From positions 248,001 to 312,000 of the forward strand of contig NZ_JBBIAB010000001.1 of the NCBI RefSeq assembly GCF_039634785.1: a DNA stretch of 64,000 nucleotides. Direction: 5' to 3'. Within the stretch, counting starts at the first letter, position 1; each line of letters opens with the position of its first letter. Of this stretch, positions 34,606 to 42,858 are shown piece by piece. The stretch comes from Tistrella mobilis. Lineage in GTDB: Bacteria > Pseudomonadota > Alphaproteobacteria > Tistrellales > Tistrellaceae. Both the position numbers and the translations under genes were made by a program. The notes beneath the pieces are model-generated. The model had not been told where the DNA came from and did no database searches. It saw only the letters and a list, made by a program, of their open reading frames with translations.

Positions 34606-35088
34606 ATGGCCGACACCCAGACGCCCGAGGGCAACGGCGCAGCCGGCGCCGAGGCTTCGCCGCGCTTCCGCCTCGCCATCCAGTACATCAAGGACCTGTC
34701 GTTCGAGAACCCGAACGCGCCGCGCTCCCTGATCGCCTCGGCCCAGAGCCGGCCGAACATCCAGGTTTCGGTGAATGTCGGCGCCCAGCCGCTCGGCGAC
34801 GACAATTACGAGGTCGAGCTGAAGCTGTCCGCCTCGGCGAAGCACGAGGAAAACACCACCTTCCTCTGCGAGCTGTCCTATGGCGGCGTGTTCATGCTCG
34901 AGAACTTCCCGCAGGAGCAGATCCAGCCCTTCCTGCTGATCGAAGGTCCGCGCCAGCTCTTCCCCTTCGCGCGCCGCATCATCGCCGATGCCACCCGCGA
35001 CGGCGGCTTCCCGCCGCTGATGCTGGACCCGATCGATTTCGTGCAGCTGTTCCAGGCCGAGCAGCAGCGCCGCGCCCAGCCGCAGTAA
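34606..35088 (+). CDS. secB: protein-export chaperone SecB
   Basis: 160 residues, the usual SecB length. Core motifs are present: QYIKDLSFENPNAPRSL, PNIQVSVNVGAQPLGDDNYEVELKL, YGGVFMLENFP and LFPFARRIIADATRDGGFPPLMLDPIDF. A cytosolic homotetramer that keeps preproteins unfolded for SecA. ATG 34606 fits the family start. A 16-bp duplication covering the last codons and stop (35077-35108) follows, then a strong terminator. Confidence 0.96.
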   Translation: MADTQTPEGNGAAGAEASPRFRLAIQYIKDLSFENPNAPRSLIASAQSRPNIQVSVNVGAQPLGDDNYEVELKLSASAKHEENTTFLCELSYGGVFMLENFPQEQIQPFLLIEGPRQLFPFARRIIADATRDGGFPPLMLDPIDFVQLFQAEQQRRAQPQ

Positions 35089-35108
35089 GCCTCAGCCGCA
35101 GTAAGCCG
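35077..35108. repeat. 16-bp duplication spanning the secB stop
   Basis: CAGCCGCAGTAAGCCT (35077-35092) and CAGCCGCAGTAAGCCG (35093-35108). Each copy contains the TAA stop of secB. Confidence 0.85.
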
Positions 35109-35147
35109 CAGGGGTGCCGGTCCCGGCGCCGCACTGCAGCCTGCCCG

Positions 35148-35185
35148 AAACGCCGCCGCCCTTGCCCGGGCGGCGGCGTTTCGTT
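35148..35185 (+). terminator. strong intrinsic terminator after secB
   Basis: A 14-bp perfect stem (35148-35161 with 35168-35181) around TTGCCC, followed by TTTCGTTTTC. The A-rich left arm means it could also work leftward for the convergent LysR gene. Confidence 0.9.
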
Positions 35186-35232
35186 TTCAGGGCCGGTCCC
35201 ACGCGCCTCCGGCCCCACTCACCTCCGGAAAA

Positions 35233-36162
35233 CTAGTCACCTCCGGCGAGCCGGGCGTCGGAAGCAGGCCGCCCGGCCATGAAGGCCGCCAGCTCCTCGG
35301 GCGCGCCGGTGGGAAAGGCCTCCCGCAGACTATCGAGAAAGGCCGAGACGCGGGCATTCAGCAGCCGGCGCGACGGATAGAGCGTCCACAGCACGATCTC
35401 CGGCCCCTCGACATCGCCAAGCCATCGCAGACGGCCCGATGCCAGATCGCGGCTGACCAGCGAGATCGGGAGGCTTGCGATGCCTGCACCCGCCAGCACC
35501 GCATCGCGCACCATGATCATCGACGACAGGCTGAGCACCGGCGCCGCCCGAATCTGTGATCTGCCGGCCGGCGTCGTCACCGGCCAGGCTGCCGGCGGCT
35601 CGATCGGGCCGCGCACGACCGCGGGCCAGGGCGTGCCGTCGTCGGGCAGCGGCAGCGCGGCGCTGGCCACCACCACCAGCCGGTCGCGCAGAAACGGCCG
35701 TCCCACCAGGTTGTCATCTGCCGCCGGATTGACCCGGATGACCAGATCATAGCCTTCCTCGACCATGTCGACGGCCCGGTCTTCGGTCGTAACCTCCAGC
35801 CGCACCTCGGGGTGGCGCCGGGAAAACCGCGCGGCCAGCCGGCCCATGGCAGTCTGCGCAAACAGCAGCGGCGCGCTGATCCGCAGGCGCCCGCGGGGGC
35901 TGTGCCCTCCCGATGCGATCGCCTGGGCGGTCTCGTCCAGCTCTGTCAGCAGCCGCGCGGTCCGCTCGTACAGCGCACGCCCGTCTTCGGTCAGCCGCAG
36001 GCTGCGGCCACCGCGTTCGAACAATCGCAGATCCAGTGCGGCCTCCAGCTCCGCCACACGGCGCGACAGCGTGGCCTTTGGCCGGCCGGCGGCACGAGAG
36101 GCACGCCCGAAGCCACCATGGCGGGCCACCAGGTTGAAGTCGGCGAGGGCAAGCAGATCCAT
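35233..36162 (-). CDS. LysR-family regulator divergent from NmrA-like gene
   Basis: 309 residues from ATG 36162 (an extension to 36210 is open). LysR HTH at ~1-60 (NLVARHGGFGRASRAAGRPKATLSRRVAELEAALDLRLFERG), then a substrate-binding domain of the group acting beside SDR/NmrA oxidoreductases (PRGRLRISAPLLFAQTAMGRLAARF). Divergent from the NmrA-like gene, whose expression it probably controls. This pair sits inside an otherwise conserved origin-proximal block. Confidence 0.92.
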   Translation of the reverse strand: MDLLALADFNLVARHGGFGRASRAAGRPKATLSRRVAELEAALDLRLFERGGRSLRLTEDGRALYERTARLLTELDETAQAIASGGHSPRGRLRISAPLLFAQTAMGRLAARFSRRHPEVRLEVTTEDRAVDMVEEGYDLVIRVNPAADDNLVGRPFLRDRLVVVASAALPLPDDGTPWPAVVRGPIEPPAAWPVTTPAGRSQIRAAPVLSLSSMIMVRDAVLAGAGIASLPISLVSRDLASGRLRWLGDVEGPEIVLWTLYPSRRLLNARVSAFLDSLREAFPTGAPEELAAFMAGRPASDARLAGGD

Positions 36163-36268
36163 CTGTTCCACCTCCGAGACGGCATGTCCAGATTCCGCGG
36201 CTATCGGCAAGATCCTGGATCATCGATGACTGGGGTGTCCAAAGGCAATCCGAACCAGGGAGTTCCCG

Positions 36269-37144
36269 ATGACCATTCTCGTGACAGGCGCAACCGGCCG
36301 CATCGGCCGCCATCTCGTCGACCAGCTCGTCCGGCGCGGTGCGGATCTGCGCGTGCTGACCCGCGATCCCGCAAAAGCCGCCTTCCCCGCCGGCGTCGAC
36401 GTTGTACAGGGCGATCTGCTCGACATCGATGCCATGCGCCGCGCCTTCTCGGGCGTGCGCACGCTCTTCCTGCTCAATGCGGTGACCGGAGACGAGTTCA
36501 CCCAGGCCATCATCACCCTGAACCTCGCCCGCGAGGCGAATGTGACGCGGGTGGTCTATCTGTCGGTGTTCGATGCCGACCGCGCCGTCAATGTGCCGCA
36601 TTTCGCGGTCAAGTACGGCGCCGAGCGGATGCTGGAGCAGATGGGCTTCGGCGCCACGATCCTGCGCCCCACCTATTTCATCGACAACGAGCTGATGATC
36701 AGGGACGTCATCCTGGATCACGGCGTGTATCCGATGCCGATCGGCGGCAGGGGCGTCGCCATGGTCGACACGCGCGATATCGCCGAAGTGGCGGCGATCG
36801 AGCTGATGCGCCGCGATCAGGCGGCAGAGACACTGCCGATCGAGACGATCAACGTCACGGGGCCCGATACGCTGACCGGCCCGGACATCGCCCGGATCTG
36901 GACAGGACTGCTTGGCCGCCCCGTCGCCTATGGCGGCGACGACCCCAGCGGTTTCGAGCAGACCATGGCAGGCTTCCTGCCGAAATGGACGGCATACGAG
37001 ATGCGCCTGATGGCCGAACGTTATGTCAGCGACGGCATGATCCCGGGGGCCGGCGACGTCGCGCGGCTGACCGCCATGCTCGGACGCCCGCTCCACAGCT
37101 ATCGGGATTTCGCAGCGGCCATGCTCTCTGCACTGCGGACCTGA
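36269..37144 (+). CDS. NmrA/SDR-type NAD(P)-binding protein
   Basis: 291 residues. Rossmann start ILVTGATGRIGRHLVDQL with the GxxGxxG loop, VVYLSVFDADRA in place of a classical SDR active site, and no YxxxK at the usual distance apart from the HFAVKYGAERML region (a Lys without the Tyr four before it). This fits NmrA-like or quinone-reductase (QOR2)-type atypical SDRs. Likely redox sensing or reduction of a quinone-like molecule. Single gene controlled by the divergent LysR protein; convergent with dnaQ, 8 bp apart. Confidence 0.87.
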   Translation: MTILVTGATGRIGRHLVDQLVRRGADLRVLTRDPAKAAFPAGVDVVQGDLLDIDAMRRAFSGVRTLFLLNAVTGDEFTQAIITLNLAREANVTRVVYLSVFDADRAVNVPHFAVKYGAERMLEQMGFGATILRPTYFIDNELMIRDVILDHGVYPMPIGGRGVAMVDTRDIAEVAAIELMRRDQAAETLPIETINVTGPDTLTGPDIARIWTGLLGRPVAYGGDDPSGFEQTMAGFLPKWTAYEMRLMAERYVSDGMIPGAGDVARLTAMLGRPLHSYRDFAAAMLSALRT

Positions 37145-37152
37145 GATCTGCG

Positions 37153-37836
37153 CTAGTCTTCAAGCCAGATCGCCGCCTTCACCTCCTTCAGGATGAAGGC
37201 CTGATGGGCCTCCAGCTCGGCCGGGGTGGGGGTATGGACCCGGGGCGGCCGGGCGATCGTGCGGCGGCGGCCGTCGGTCTCGCCCGGCCCGCCCCGCCGG
37301 TCGGCGGCCAGGTCGAAACCGCGCTGGCGGTCGCCCAGAAGATGCAGATAGACCTCGGCCAGCAGCTGGGCGTCGAGCAGCGCGCCGTGCAGCAGGCGGT
37401 TGCTGTTGTCGACGCCGAACCGGCGGCAGAGCGCATCCAGGCTGGCCGGCGCGCCCGGAAAGCGGATGCGGGCCATCTGCACGGTGTCGATCGACCGCGA
37501 CATCGGGATGGGCTGGCGCCCCAGCCTGGTCAGCTCGGCATTGATGAAGCGCATGTCGAAGGCGGCGTTATGCGCCACCAGCGGCGCATCGCCCACGAAG
37601 TCCAGAAAGCGGTCGGCGACCTCGGCGAAGACCGGCTCGGTCTTCAGCCGGTCGGCCGTCAGCCCGTGCACCGCCACGGCCGCCTCGGGCACGTCGCGCT
37701 CGGGGTTGATATAGACATGGAATTCGGCACCGGTGCGCGCCTGATCCAGGATCTCGACGCAGCCGATTTCGACCAGCCGGTCGCCGGTGGCGGGGTCGAA
37801 GCCTGTGGTTTCGGTGTCGAAGGCGATCTCACGCAC
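37153..37836 (-). CDS. dnaQ: DNA polymerase III epsilon subunit (3'-5' proofreading exonuclease)
   Basis: 227 residues, DEDDh exonuclease. Asp7 and Glu9 lie in FDTETTGFDP, VAHNAAFDMRFIN gives motif II, and HGALLDAQLLAEVYL gives the His/Asp of motif III. The C-terminal tail (HTPTPAELEAHQAFILKEV) would contact the polymerase. First genes upstream are coaE and aroE on the same strand, the standard alphaproteobacterial maf-aroE-coaE-dnaQ unit. Confidence 0.95.
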   Translation of the reverse strand: MREIAFDTETTGFDPATGDRLVEIGCVEILDQARTGAEFHVYINPERDVPEAAVAVHGLTADRLKTEPVFAEVADRFLDFVGDAPLVAHNAAFDMRFINAELTRLGRQPIPMSRSIDTVQMARIRFPGAPASLDALCRRFGVDNSNRLLHGALLDAQLLAEVYLHLLGDRQRGFDLAADRRGGPGETDGRRRTIARPPRVHTPTPAELEAHQAFILKEVKAAIWLED

Positions 37837-37878
37837 GCTTCTCGTCTCCTCGTTCGGCAGACGCGGATAAAGACGATC

Positions 37879-38547
37879 TCAGCCGCCGGGGCGCCGGCGC
37901 GGCCCCGTGGGCCGCCGGATCCGCGGCCGGTGCCAGTGATGCTTCCACATCTGGTGGCGATGACGGCCGAACCCGTCCAGCGCCAGTTTCAGCGACCGGA
38001 AGGCATGGCCATGGCCCAGCCCGGTCTGGATCACGGCGTCGGCGCCGCGACGCTTTTCGGCATCCGGCACCTGTTTCGACAGAATGTCGCGAAACTTGGC
38101 CCGCGTCATCCCCGGACGGGCCAGCACCCGGCGGGCCTGCACCCAGTTGGGCGCGCTCACCACCAGTACGGCATCGACATGGGCATCGCCGCCGCCTTCG
38201 AACAGCAGCGGGATGTCCAGCACCACCATCGGTGCGCGCCGGCGGGCATGGCTTGCGATGAAGCGGCGCTGCTCGTCACGCACCAGCGGATGGATGATCC
38301 GCTCCAGCGCGCGCAGCTCCGCCTTGCGCCCGAAGACCCGGGCGCCCAGCGCCACCCGGTCGATGCGCCCGTCCTTCAGCGCCTCGGGGAAGCGCTCGAT
38401 CACCGGCCGGAAGGCGCGGCCGCCGGGGGCGAGCAGGGCATGCACGGTCGCATCGGCGTCGAAGACCGGCACGCGCAGCCGCCGGAACATCTTCGAGGTC
38501 GTCGACTTGCCCATGCCGATGGAACCGGTCAGGCCGATGATCAGCAT
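37879..38547 (-). CDS. coaE: dephospho-CoA kinase
   Basis: 222 residues. P-loop GLTGSIGMGKSTTSKMF at the N-terminus, FDADATVHALL for substrate binding and LDIPLLFEGGGDAHVDAVLVV as the family signature. Catalyses the last step of coenzyme A synthesis. The C-terminal ~20 residues are Arg/Pro rich and extra. The start overlaps the aroE end by 7 bp. Confidence 0.95.
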   Translation of the reverse strand: MLIIGLTGSIGMGKSTTSKMFRRLRVPVFDADATVHALLAPGGRAFRPVIERFPEALKDGRIDRVALGARVFGRKAELRALERIIHPLVRDEQRRFIASHARRRAPMVVLDIPLLFEGGGDAHVDAVLVVSAPNWVQARRVLARPGMTRAKFRDILSKQVPDAEKRRGADAVIQTGLGHGHAFRSLKLALDGFGRHRHQMWKHHWHRPRIRRPTGPRRRPGG

Positions 38548-39437
38548 GGGGCCTCCGCTCCGATCAGATCGGCGGCGACATGCCGGCGCAGGGCCGCATC
38601 GACCACGGGCCGCACCCCGAACCAGCGCTCGAAGCCCGGCACCGCCTGGTGCAGCAGCATGCCCAGCCCGTCGACCGCGACCAGCCCGCGGGCGCGGGCC
38701 GCCGTCAGGACCGGGGTCTCCAGCGGGTCGTAGACGATATCCGACACCACCAGCCGGTCATCCGCCCGCGCAAGATCGATCTCGAGCGGCGGCTGGCCGT
38801 GCAGCCCCAGGCTGGTGGTGTTGACCAGCGTGCCGCACCCGGCCAGCAGATCCGATCTGGCCGCCCAGTCCACCGCCTCCAGCACCGTCGCCGGGCAATG
38901 TGGCGCCAGATCGCGGATCAGGGCCTCAGCCCTTTCGGCCGTGCGGTTGGCGATCAGGATCCGCTCGGCACCGGCCTCGGCCAGGGCATAGACCACGGCG
39001 CGCGCAGCACCCCCCGCCCCCAGCACCAGGGCCGGTGCCGTCGCATCGCGTGCCGGCGCCCCGGCCGCCAGGGCGGCACCGAAGCCCCAGGCGTCGGTAT
39101 TGGTGCCGGTGATCCGGTGGTCTTCGCCGAAGACCAGGGTGTTGACCGCGCCGATCGCGCGGGCCACCGGCTCGACCTCGTCGCAGAGCGGAAGCACCAG
39201 TTCCTTGTGCGGCAGGGTCAGATTGACGCCGCGAAAGCCCATGCGGGGCAGGGCCGGCAGGGTCTCGGCCAGATCCCCGGGCCGGATCGCCAGCGGCAGA
39301 TAGGCGCCGTCGATCCGGTGGCGTGCCAGCCAGAAGCCGTGCAGGCGCGGCGACCGCGAATGGGTGACGGGGTGTCCGATCACGCCGGCCAGCCGTGCGG
39401 CGCCGCTGATCCAGACGGGATGCAGGGGTTCAGTCAT
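38541..39437 (-). CDS. aroE: shikimate dehydrogenase
   Basis: 298 residues. Shikimate-binding HSRSPRLHGFWL and NLTLPHKELVLPL (catalytic Lys), NADP-binding VLGAGGAARAVVYALAEAG and NRTAERAEAL (NADP-preferring loop). Reduces 3-dehydroshikimate in aromatic amino acid synthesis. Part of the maf-aroE-coaE-dnaQ operon; 14 bp after maf. Confidence 0.96.
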   Translation of the reverse strand: MTEPLHPVWISGAARLAGVIGHPVTHSRSPRLHGFWLARHRIDGAYLPLAIRPGDLAETLPALPRMGFRGVNLTLPHKELVLPLCDEVEPVARAIGAVNTLVFGEDHRITGTNTDAWGFGAALAAGAPARDATAPALVLGAGGAARAVVYALAEAGAERILIANRTAERAEALIRDLAPHCPATVLEAVDWAARSDLLAGCGTLVNTTSLGLHGQPPLEIDLARADDRLVVSDIVYDPLETPVLTAARARGLVAVDGLGMLLHQAVPGFERWFGVRPVVDAALRRHVAADLIGAEAPC

Positions 39438-39451
39438 CAGGCGCCCGTCCG

Positions 39452-40087
39452 TCAGCTCGGGATCACGCCGCGCAGGCGCAGGAAGTCCAGCAGCTCGATC
39501 AGCGGCAGGCCCAGTATGGTGAAATAGTCGCCCTCGACCTTCGAGAACAGCTGCGCACCCAGCCCCTCCAGCTGATAGGCGCCGACCGAGCCCAGCACCG
39601 CCTCTCCGGCCCGGTCCAGATACTGGTCGATGAAGGCGGGGGACAGCGGGCGCATGGTCAGCCGGGCGCGGCCGATGGCATGCCAGACCCGGGCGCCGTC
39701 GATGGTGACCACCGCGGCCGAGATCAGCTCGTGACGCCGGCCCGACAGGGCCTCCAGCGTCGCGCGGGCGCCGTCGCGATCGGCGGGCTTGTCGAACCAG
39801 CGGCCGTCGGCGACCAGCATCTGGTCGCAGCCCAGCACCGGCACCCGGCCGGCACGGCCCGAGATCCGGCGGGCCTTCATCTCGGCCAGCATCACCGCCA
39901 CATCCTCGGCCGGCGCACCCTCGGCGGCCATCGCCTCCTTCACCGCCGTCTCGTCGATGCGGGCGGGCAGGGCCAGGAAATCGAGCCCGGCACCCGCCAG
40001 CAGCTTCGCGCGCGCGGCACTTTCAGAGGCCAGAATCAGCCGCGGTTCCGCGGCGGCGGTGTCGTCACGGGTCGGCACAGGGGTCAT
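39452..40087 (-). CDS. maf: Maf-family nucleotide pyrophosphatase
   Basis: 211 residues. The N-terminal substrate loop ILASESAARAKLLAGAGLDF, the central VLGCDQMLVADGRWFDKP and DGARATLEALSGRRHELISAAVV match Maf house-cleaning pyrophosphatases (dTTP/UTP or m7GTP type). The conserved SxSPRR start is ASESAARA here, as in the alphaproteobacterial m7GTP subgroup. Four bp after ppsR. Confidence 0.92.
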   Translation of the reverse strand: MTPVPTRDDTAAAEPRLILASESAARAKLLAGAGLDFLALPARIDETAVKEAMAAEGAPAEDVAVMLAEMKARRISGRAGRVPVLGCDQMLVADGRWFDKPADRDGARATLEALSGRRHELISAAVVTIDGARVWHAIGRARLTMRPLSPAFIDQYLDRAGEAVLGSVGAYQLEGLGAQLFSKVEGDYFTILGLPLIELLDFLRLRGVIPS

Positions 40088-40091
40088 CGGG

Positions 40092-41045
40092 TCAACTCTC
40101 CCCCAGATGGCGCAGATACATCTGATAGATCGCGGCGGCGGTTTCCTCGATCGACCGGCGGGTCACGTCGATCACCGGCCAGCCCTTGCGCTCGAACAGC
40201 CGGCGGGCGGCGATCACCTCGGTGCGCACCGCATCGATGTCGATATATTCCCCGTCATCGGGCTGGTTCAGGCTCAGCAGCCGGTTGCGGCGGATCTGCA
40301 CCAGCCGTTCGGGGCTGGTGGTCAGCCCTACGATGAACGGCCGCGTGGCGCTTTCCACCTCCTCCGGCAGGGGCTGGCCGGGCACCAGCGGCACATTGGC
40401 GGCCTTCACCCCACGATTGGCCAGATAGATCGCGGTCGGCGTCTTGGAGCTCCGCGACACGCCGACCAGGATGATATCGGCATCGTCGATGTCCCAGAGC
40501 GACTGGCCGTCATCATGGATCAGCGCGAAATGCATCGCATCGATCCGGGCGAAATATTCCTGGTCGAGCATATGCCGCCGCCCGGGCCGGCGGGAGACCG
40601 ACACCCCCAGATAGCCGCTGACGATGTCGGTGATCTGGTCCAGCACCGGCACGCAGGGGACCTTCAGCCGCCGGCAGGCCTCTTCCAGCCGCTCGCGCAA
40701 TTCGCTGAGCGCCAGCGTATACATGACCAGGCCCGGATGGGCCTCGATCGACTGGATCACCTTTTCCAGCTGCGCCGGAGAGCGGACCAGCGACCAGACA
40801 TGCTCGCGCGCATCCACCCCGTCGAACTGGGCCAGCACGGCACGGGCGACCGTGTTCACGGTCTCGCCGCTTGAATCCGACACCAGATGCAGGTCGAACA
40901 AAACCTGTTCGCGATGCAGATCTGCACCATGGCCGCCGCCGCGCAATGCCGGCGCGGCACCCGCTGCCCCGTCGGCAGAGGGGCTGAGCGCGGGGGCTGC
41001 GGGGGTGGGGCGCGGCGGCGCCGCGGTCGGCTCGTCTTCGGCCAT
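40092..41045 (-). CDS. ppsR: PEP synthase/PPDK regulatory protein (PPSR, DUF299)
   Basis: 317 residues. A ~45-residue Ala/Pro-rich N-terminal extension is followed by the DUF299 domain: HLVSDSSGETVNTVARAVLAQF, and the P-loop GVSRSSKTPTAIYLANRG. A bifunctional ADP-dependent kinase/phosphorylase that switches PEP synthase or pyruvate phosphate dikinase; no such target gene is in the window. ATG 41045 has GGAG six bases upstream; the extra TTG reading to 41060 is rejected. First gene of the leftward unit leaving oriC. Confidence 0.94.
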   Translation of the reverse strand: MAEDEPTAAPPRPTPAAPALSPSADGAAGAAPALRGGGHGADLHREQVLFDLHLVSDSSGETVNTVARAVLAQFDGVDAREHVWSLVRSPAQLEKVIQSIEAHPGLVMYTLALSELRERLEEACRRLKVPCVPVLDQITDIVSGYLGVSVSRRPGRRHMLDQEYFARIDAMHFALIHDDGQSLWDIDDADIILVGVSRSSKTPTAIYLANRGVKAANVPLVPGQPLPEEVESATRPFIVGLTTSPERLVQIRRNRLLSLNQPDDGEYIDIDAVRTEVIAARRLFERKGWPVIDVTRRSIEETAAAIYQMYLRHLGES

Positions 41046-41797
41046 CCGGATCTCCAGCAAGCGTCGTCGGGGGCGATGTTCGCGCCCTGTTCATGCCCCG
41101 TTCACGGCTGTGGATAACCCGGAATTACGGGGGCCGAACGGGGTCTGGCGTCGGGCGCTCATATTGCGTCACCGCTCTTCATCTGTCATCCGCCGAGCCG
41201 TCTCCATGTGGGCAGCCGCCCGGGGATGGCGGCGACGGTGCGAGGACGGCCGTCGGGGAGGGCAGAGTTTTCCACGTTATCCACGACATTATCCCCCGAG
41301 ACTCCGCGCGCGACTCCGGAGTTATCCACTCAGGCCTCCGAAGGGTGCCGGCAGATCGTCCACATGGGGGCTTTTCTGTGGATGGTTTGTGAATGGGTGG
41401 GGATCCCCGATATCCACAGGCACCCTCTATCCTCTACAACCTTTCCATCCCGAATCCCTTCCTTTCTGCAGATGGGGCCTTGTCCACAGGGCGAGAGAAC
41501 TGCAGTCTGGGGCCGGAACATGCGGTTCGCATGGTTCGAACGAAAGCCGGAGCGCAACGGGGTTGTGCAGCCGAACGGGTGGCTTTTGCCATCATCAGGC
41601 GTTGCCGTTTCGGCAACGCCATGCCGATCCGGCAACGGCAGAGACGTTCGGTCGCAGCCGAAAACGAAAATCGCCCACGGACTCCGCTGGAATCGAATCT
41701 TCCGAACGGGCATGATCCGCGCGACCGGCGGCAGGGCCGGCCGACCGTCCTTTGCCGACGCGGCCGTCTGCCTGCCAGAGATCCGAGGACCGCATCG
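41046..41797. other. oriC: putative chromosomal replication origin (oriC)
   Basis: 752 bp with no gene between divergent ppsR and hemE, the classic alphaproteobacterial oriC position. DnaA boxes: TGTGGATAA (41109-41117), TTATCCACG (41277-41285), TTATCCACT (41322-41330), ATATCCACA (41410-41418) and TTGTCCACA (41480-41488), with weaker ones at 41268 and 41377. GANTC methylation sites at 41300, 41312, 41452, 41680, 41690 and 41695. A perfect 10-bp-stem hairpin lies at 41598-41620. No strongly AT-rich unwinding stretch is obvious. Genes on both sides mostly point away. Confidence 0.85.
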
Positions 41798-42850
41798 ATG
41801 ACCGAGACCACCAAGCCGCTGCTCGCCGCCCTCAAAGGCGGGCATCCGGACCGGACCCCGATCTGGCTGATGCGTCAGGCCGGCCGCTACCTGCCGGAAT
41901 ATCGCGAGCTTCGGGCGCGCTCGAAGGGGTTCCTCGATCTCTGCTACAGCCCGGATCTTGCGACCGAAGTGACCCTTCAGCCGCTGCGCCGCTTCGATCT
42001 GGATGCGGCGATCCTGTTTTCGGACATCCTGGTCGTGCCCCACGGTCTGGGTCAGACGGTCTGGTTCGCCGAAGGCGAGGGGCCGCGGCTCGATCCGATC
42101 CGTGATGCCGCGGGCCTGGCCGCGCTCGATCCCGAACGGGTCACCTCTTTCCTGGCGCCGGTCTATGAAACCGCCGCGCGGGTGAAGGCGGCGCTGCCCG
42201 AGGGCCGGGCGCTGATCGGTTTTGCCGGCGCCCCCTGGACCATCGCGACCTATATGGTCGAAGGCGGCTCCAGCAAGGATTTCCTCAACACCAAGCGCTG
42301 GGCCTATGGTGACCCGGACGGCTTCCAGGTGCTGATCGATCTGATCGTCGATGCGACCGTCCGTCATCTGGAGGCGCAGATCGCCGCGGGTGCCGAGGCG
42401 GTGCAGATTTTCGACAGCTGGGCCGGGGCGCTGGACGAAGACGGGTTCGATCGCTGGACGGTCACGCCCATCCGCAGCATCGCCAGCCGGATCCGTGCCG
42501 CGCATCCGGATCTGCCGATCATCGGCTTTCCGAACCGGGCCGGCACGCTATATGAGCATTTCGTCCGGAATGCCGGTGTCGATGCGGTCAGCGTCGATCC
42601 GACCTGGAGCGTGGAGGCGATCGCCACCCGTCTCCGGCCGCATGTCGCGGTTCAGGGCAATCTCGATCCCGGCCGTCTGGTCGCGGGCGGGCCGGATCTC
42701 ACCCGCAGGGTGCGGAAGATATGTGACCGGCTGGCTCCGATGGGCGGTTTCGTCTTCAATCTCGGCCATGGCGTCCTGCCGCCGACCGATCCCGGCCATG
42801 TCGCCCAGGTGATCGCTGCAGTGCGCGAGGCCGATGCCGCGAGAGTCTGA
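41798..42850 (+). CDS. hemE: uroporphyrinogen decarboxylase
   Basis: 350 residues. N-terminal signature PIWLMRQAGRYLPEYRELR, the substrate region GFAGAPWTIATYMVEGGSSKDF and the C-terminal LGHGVLPPTDP. Cytosolic enzyme converting uroporphyrinogen III to coproporphyrinogen III. ATG 41798 fits the family start; a longer in-frame reading into oriC is rejected. First of hemE-hemH-hemJ. Confidence 0.97.
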   Translation: MTETTKPLLAALKGGHPDRTPIWLMRQAGRYLPEYRELRARSKGFLDLCYSPDLATEVTLQPLRRFDLDAAILFSDILVVPHGLGQTVWFAEGEGPRLDPIRDAAGLAALDPERVTSFLAPVYETAARVKAALPEGRALIGFAGAPWTIATYMVEGGSSKDFLNTKRWAYGDPDGFQVLIDLIVDATVRHLEAQIAAGAEAVQIFDSWAGALDEDGFDRWTVTPIRSIASRIRAAHPDLPIIGFPNRAGTLYEHFVRNAGVDAVSVDPTWSVEAIATRLRPHVAVQGNLDPGRLVAGGPDLTRRVRKICDRLAPMGGFVFNLGHGVLPPTDPGHVAQVIAAVREADAARV

Positions 42851-42858
42851 TACAGGTT

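Noticed and set aside
41393-42850. HemE with 135 extra N-terminal residues
   Set aside because: The extension covers DnaA boxes in oriC and shows no HemE similarity; ATG 41798 fits the family.
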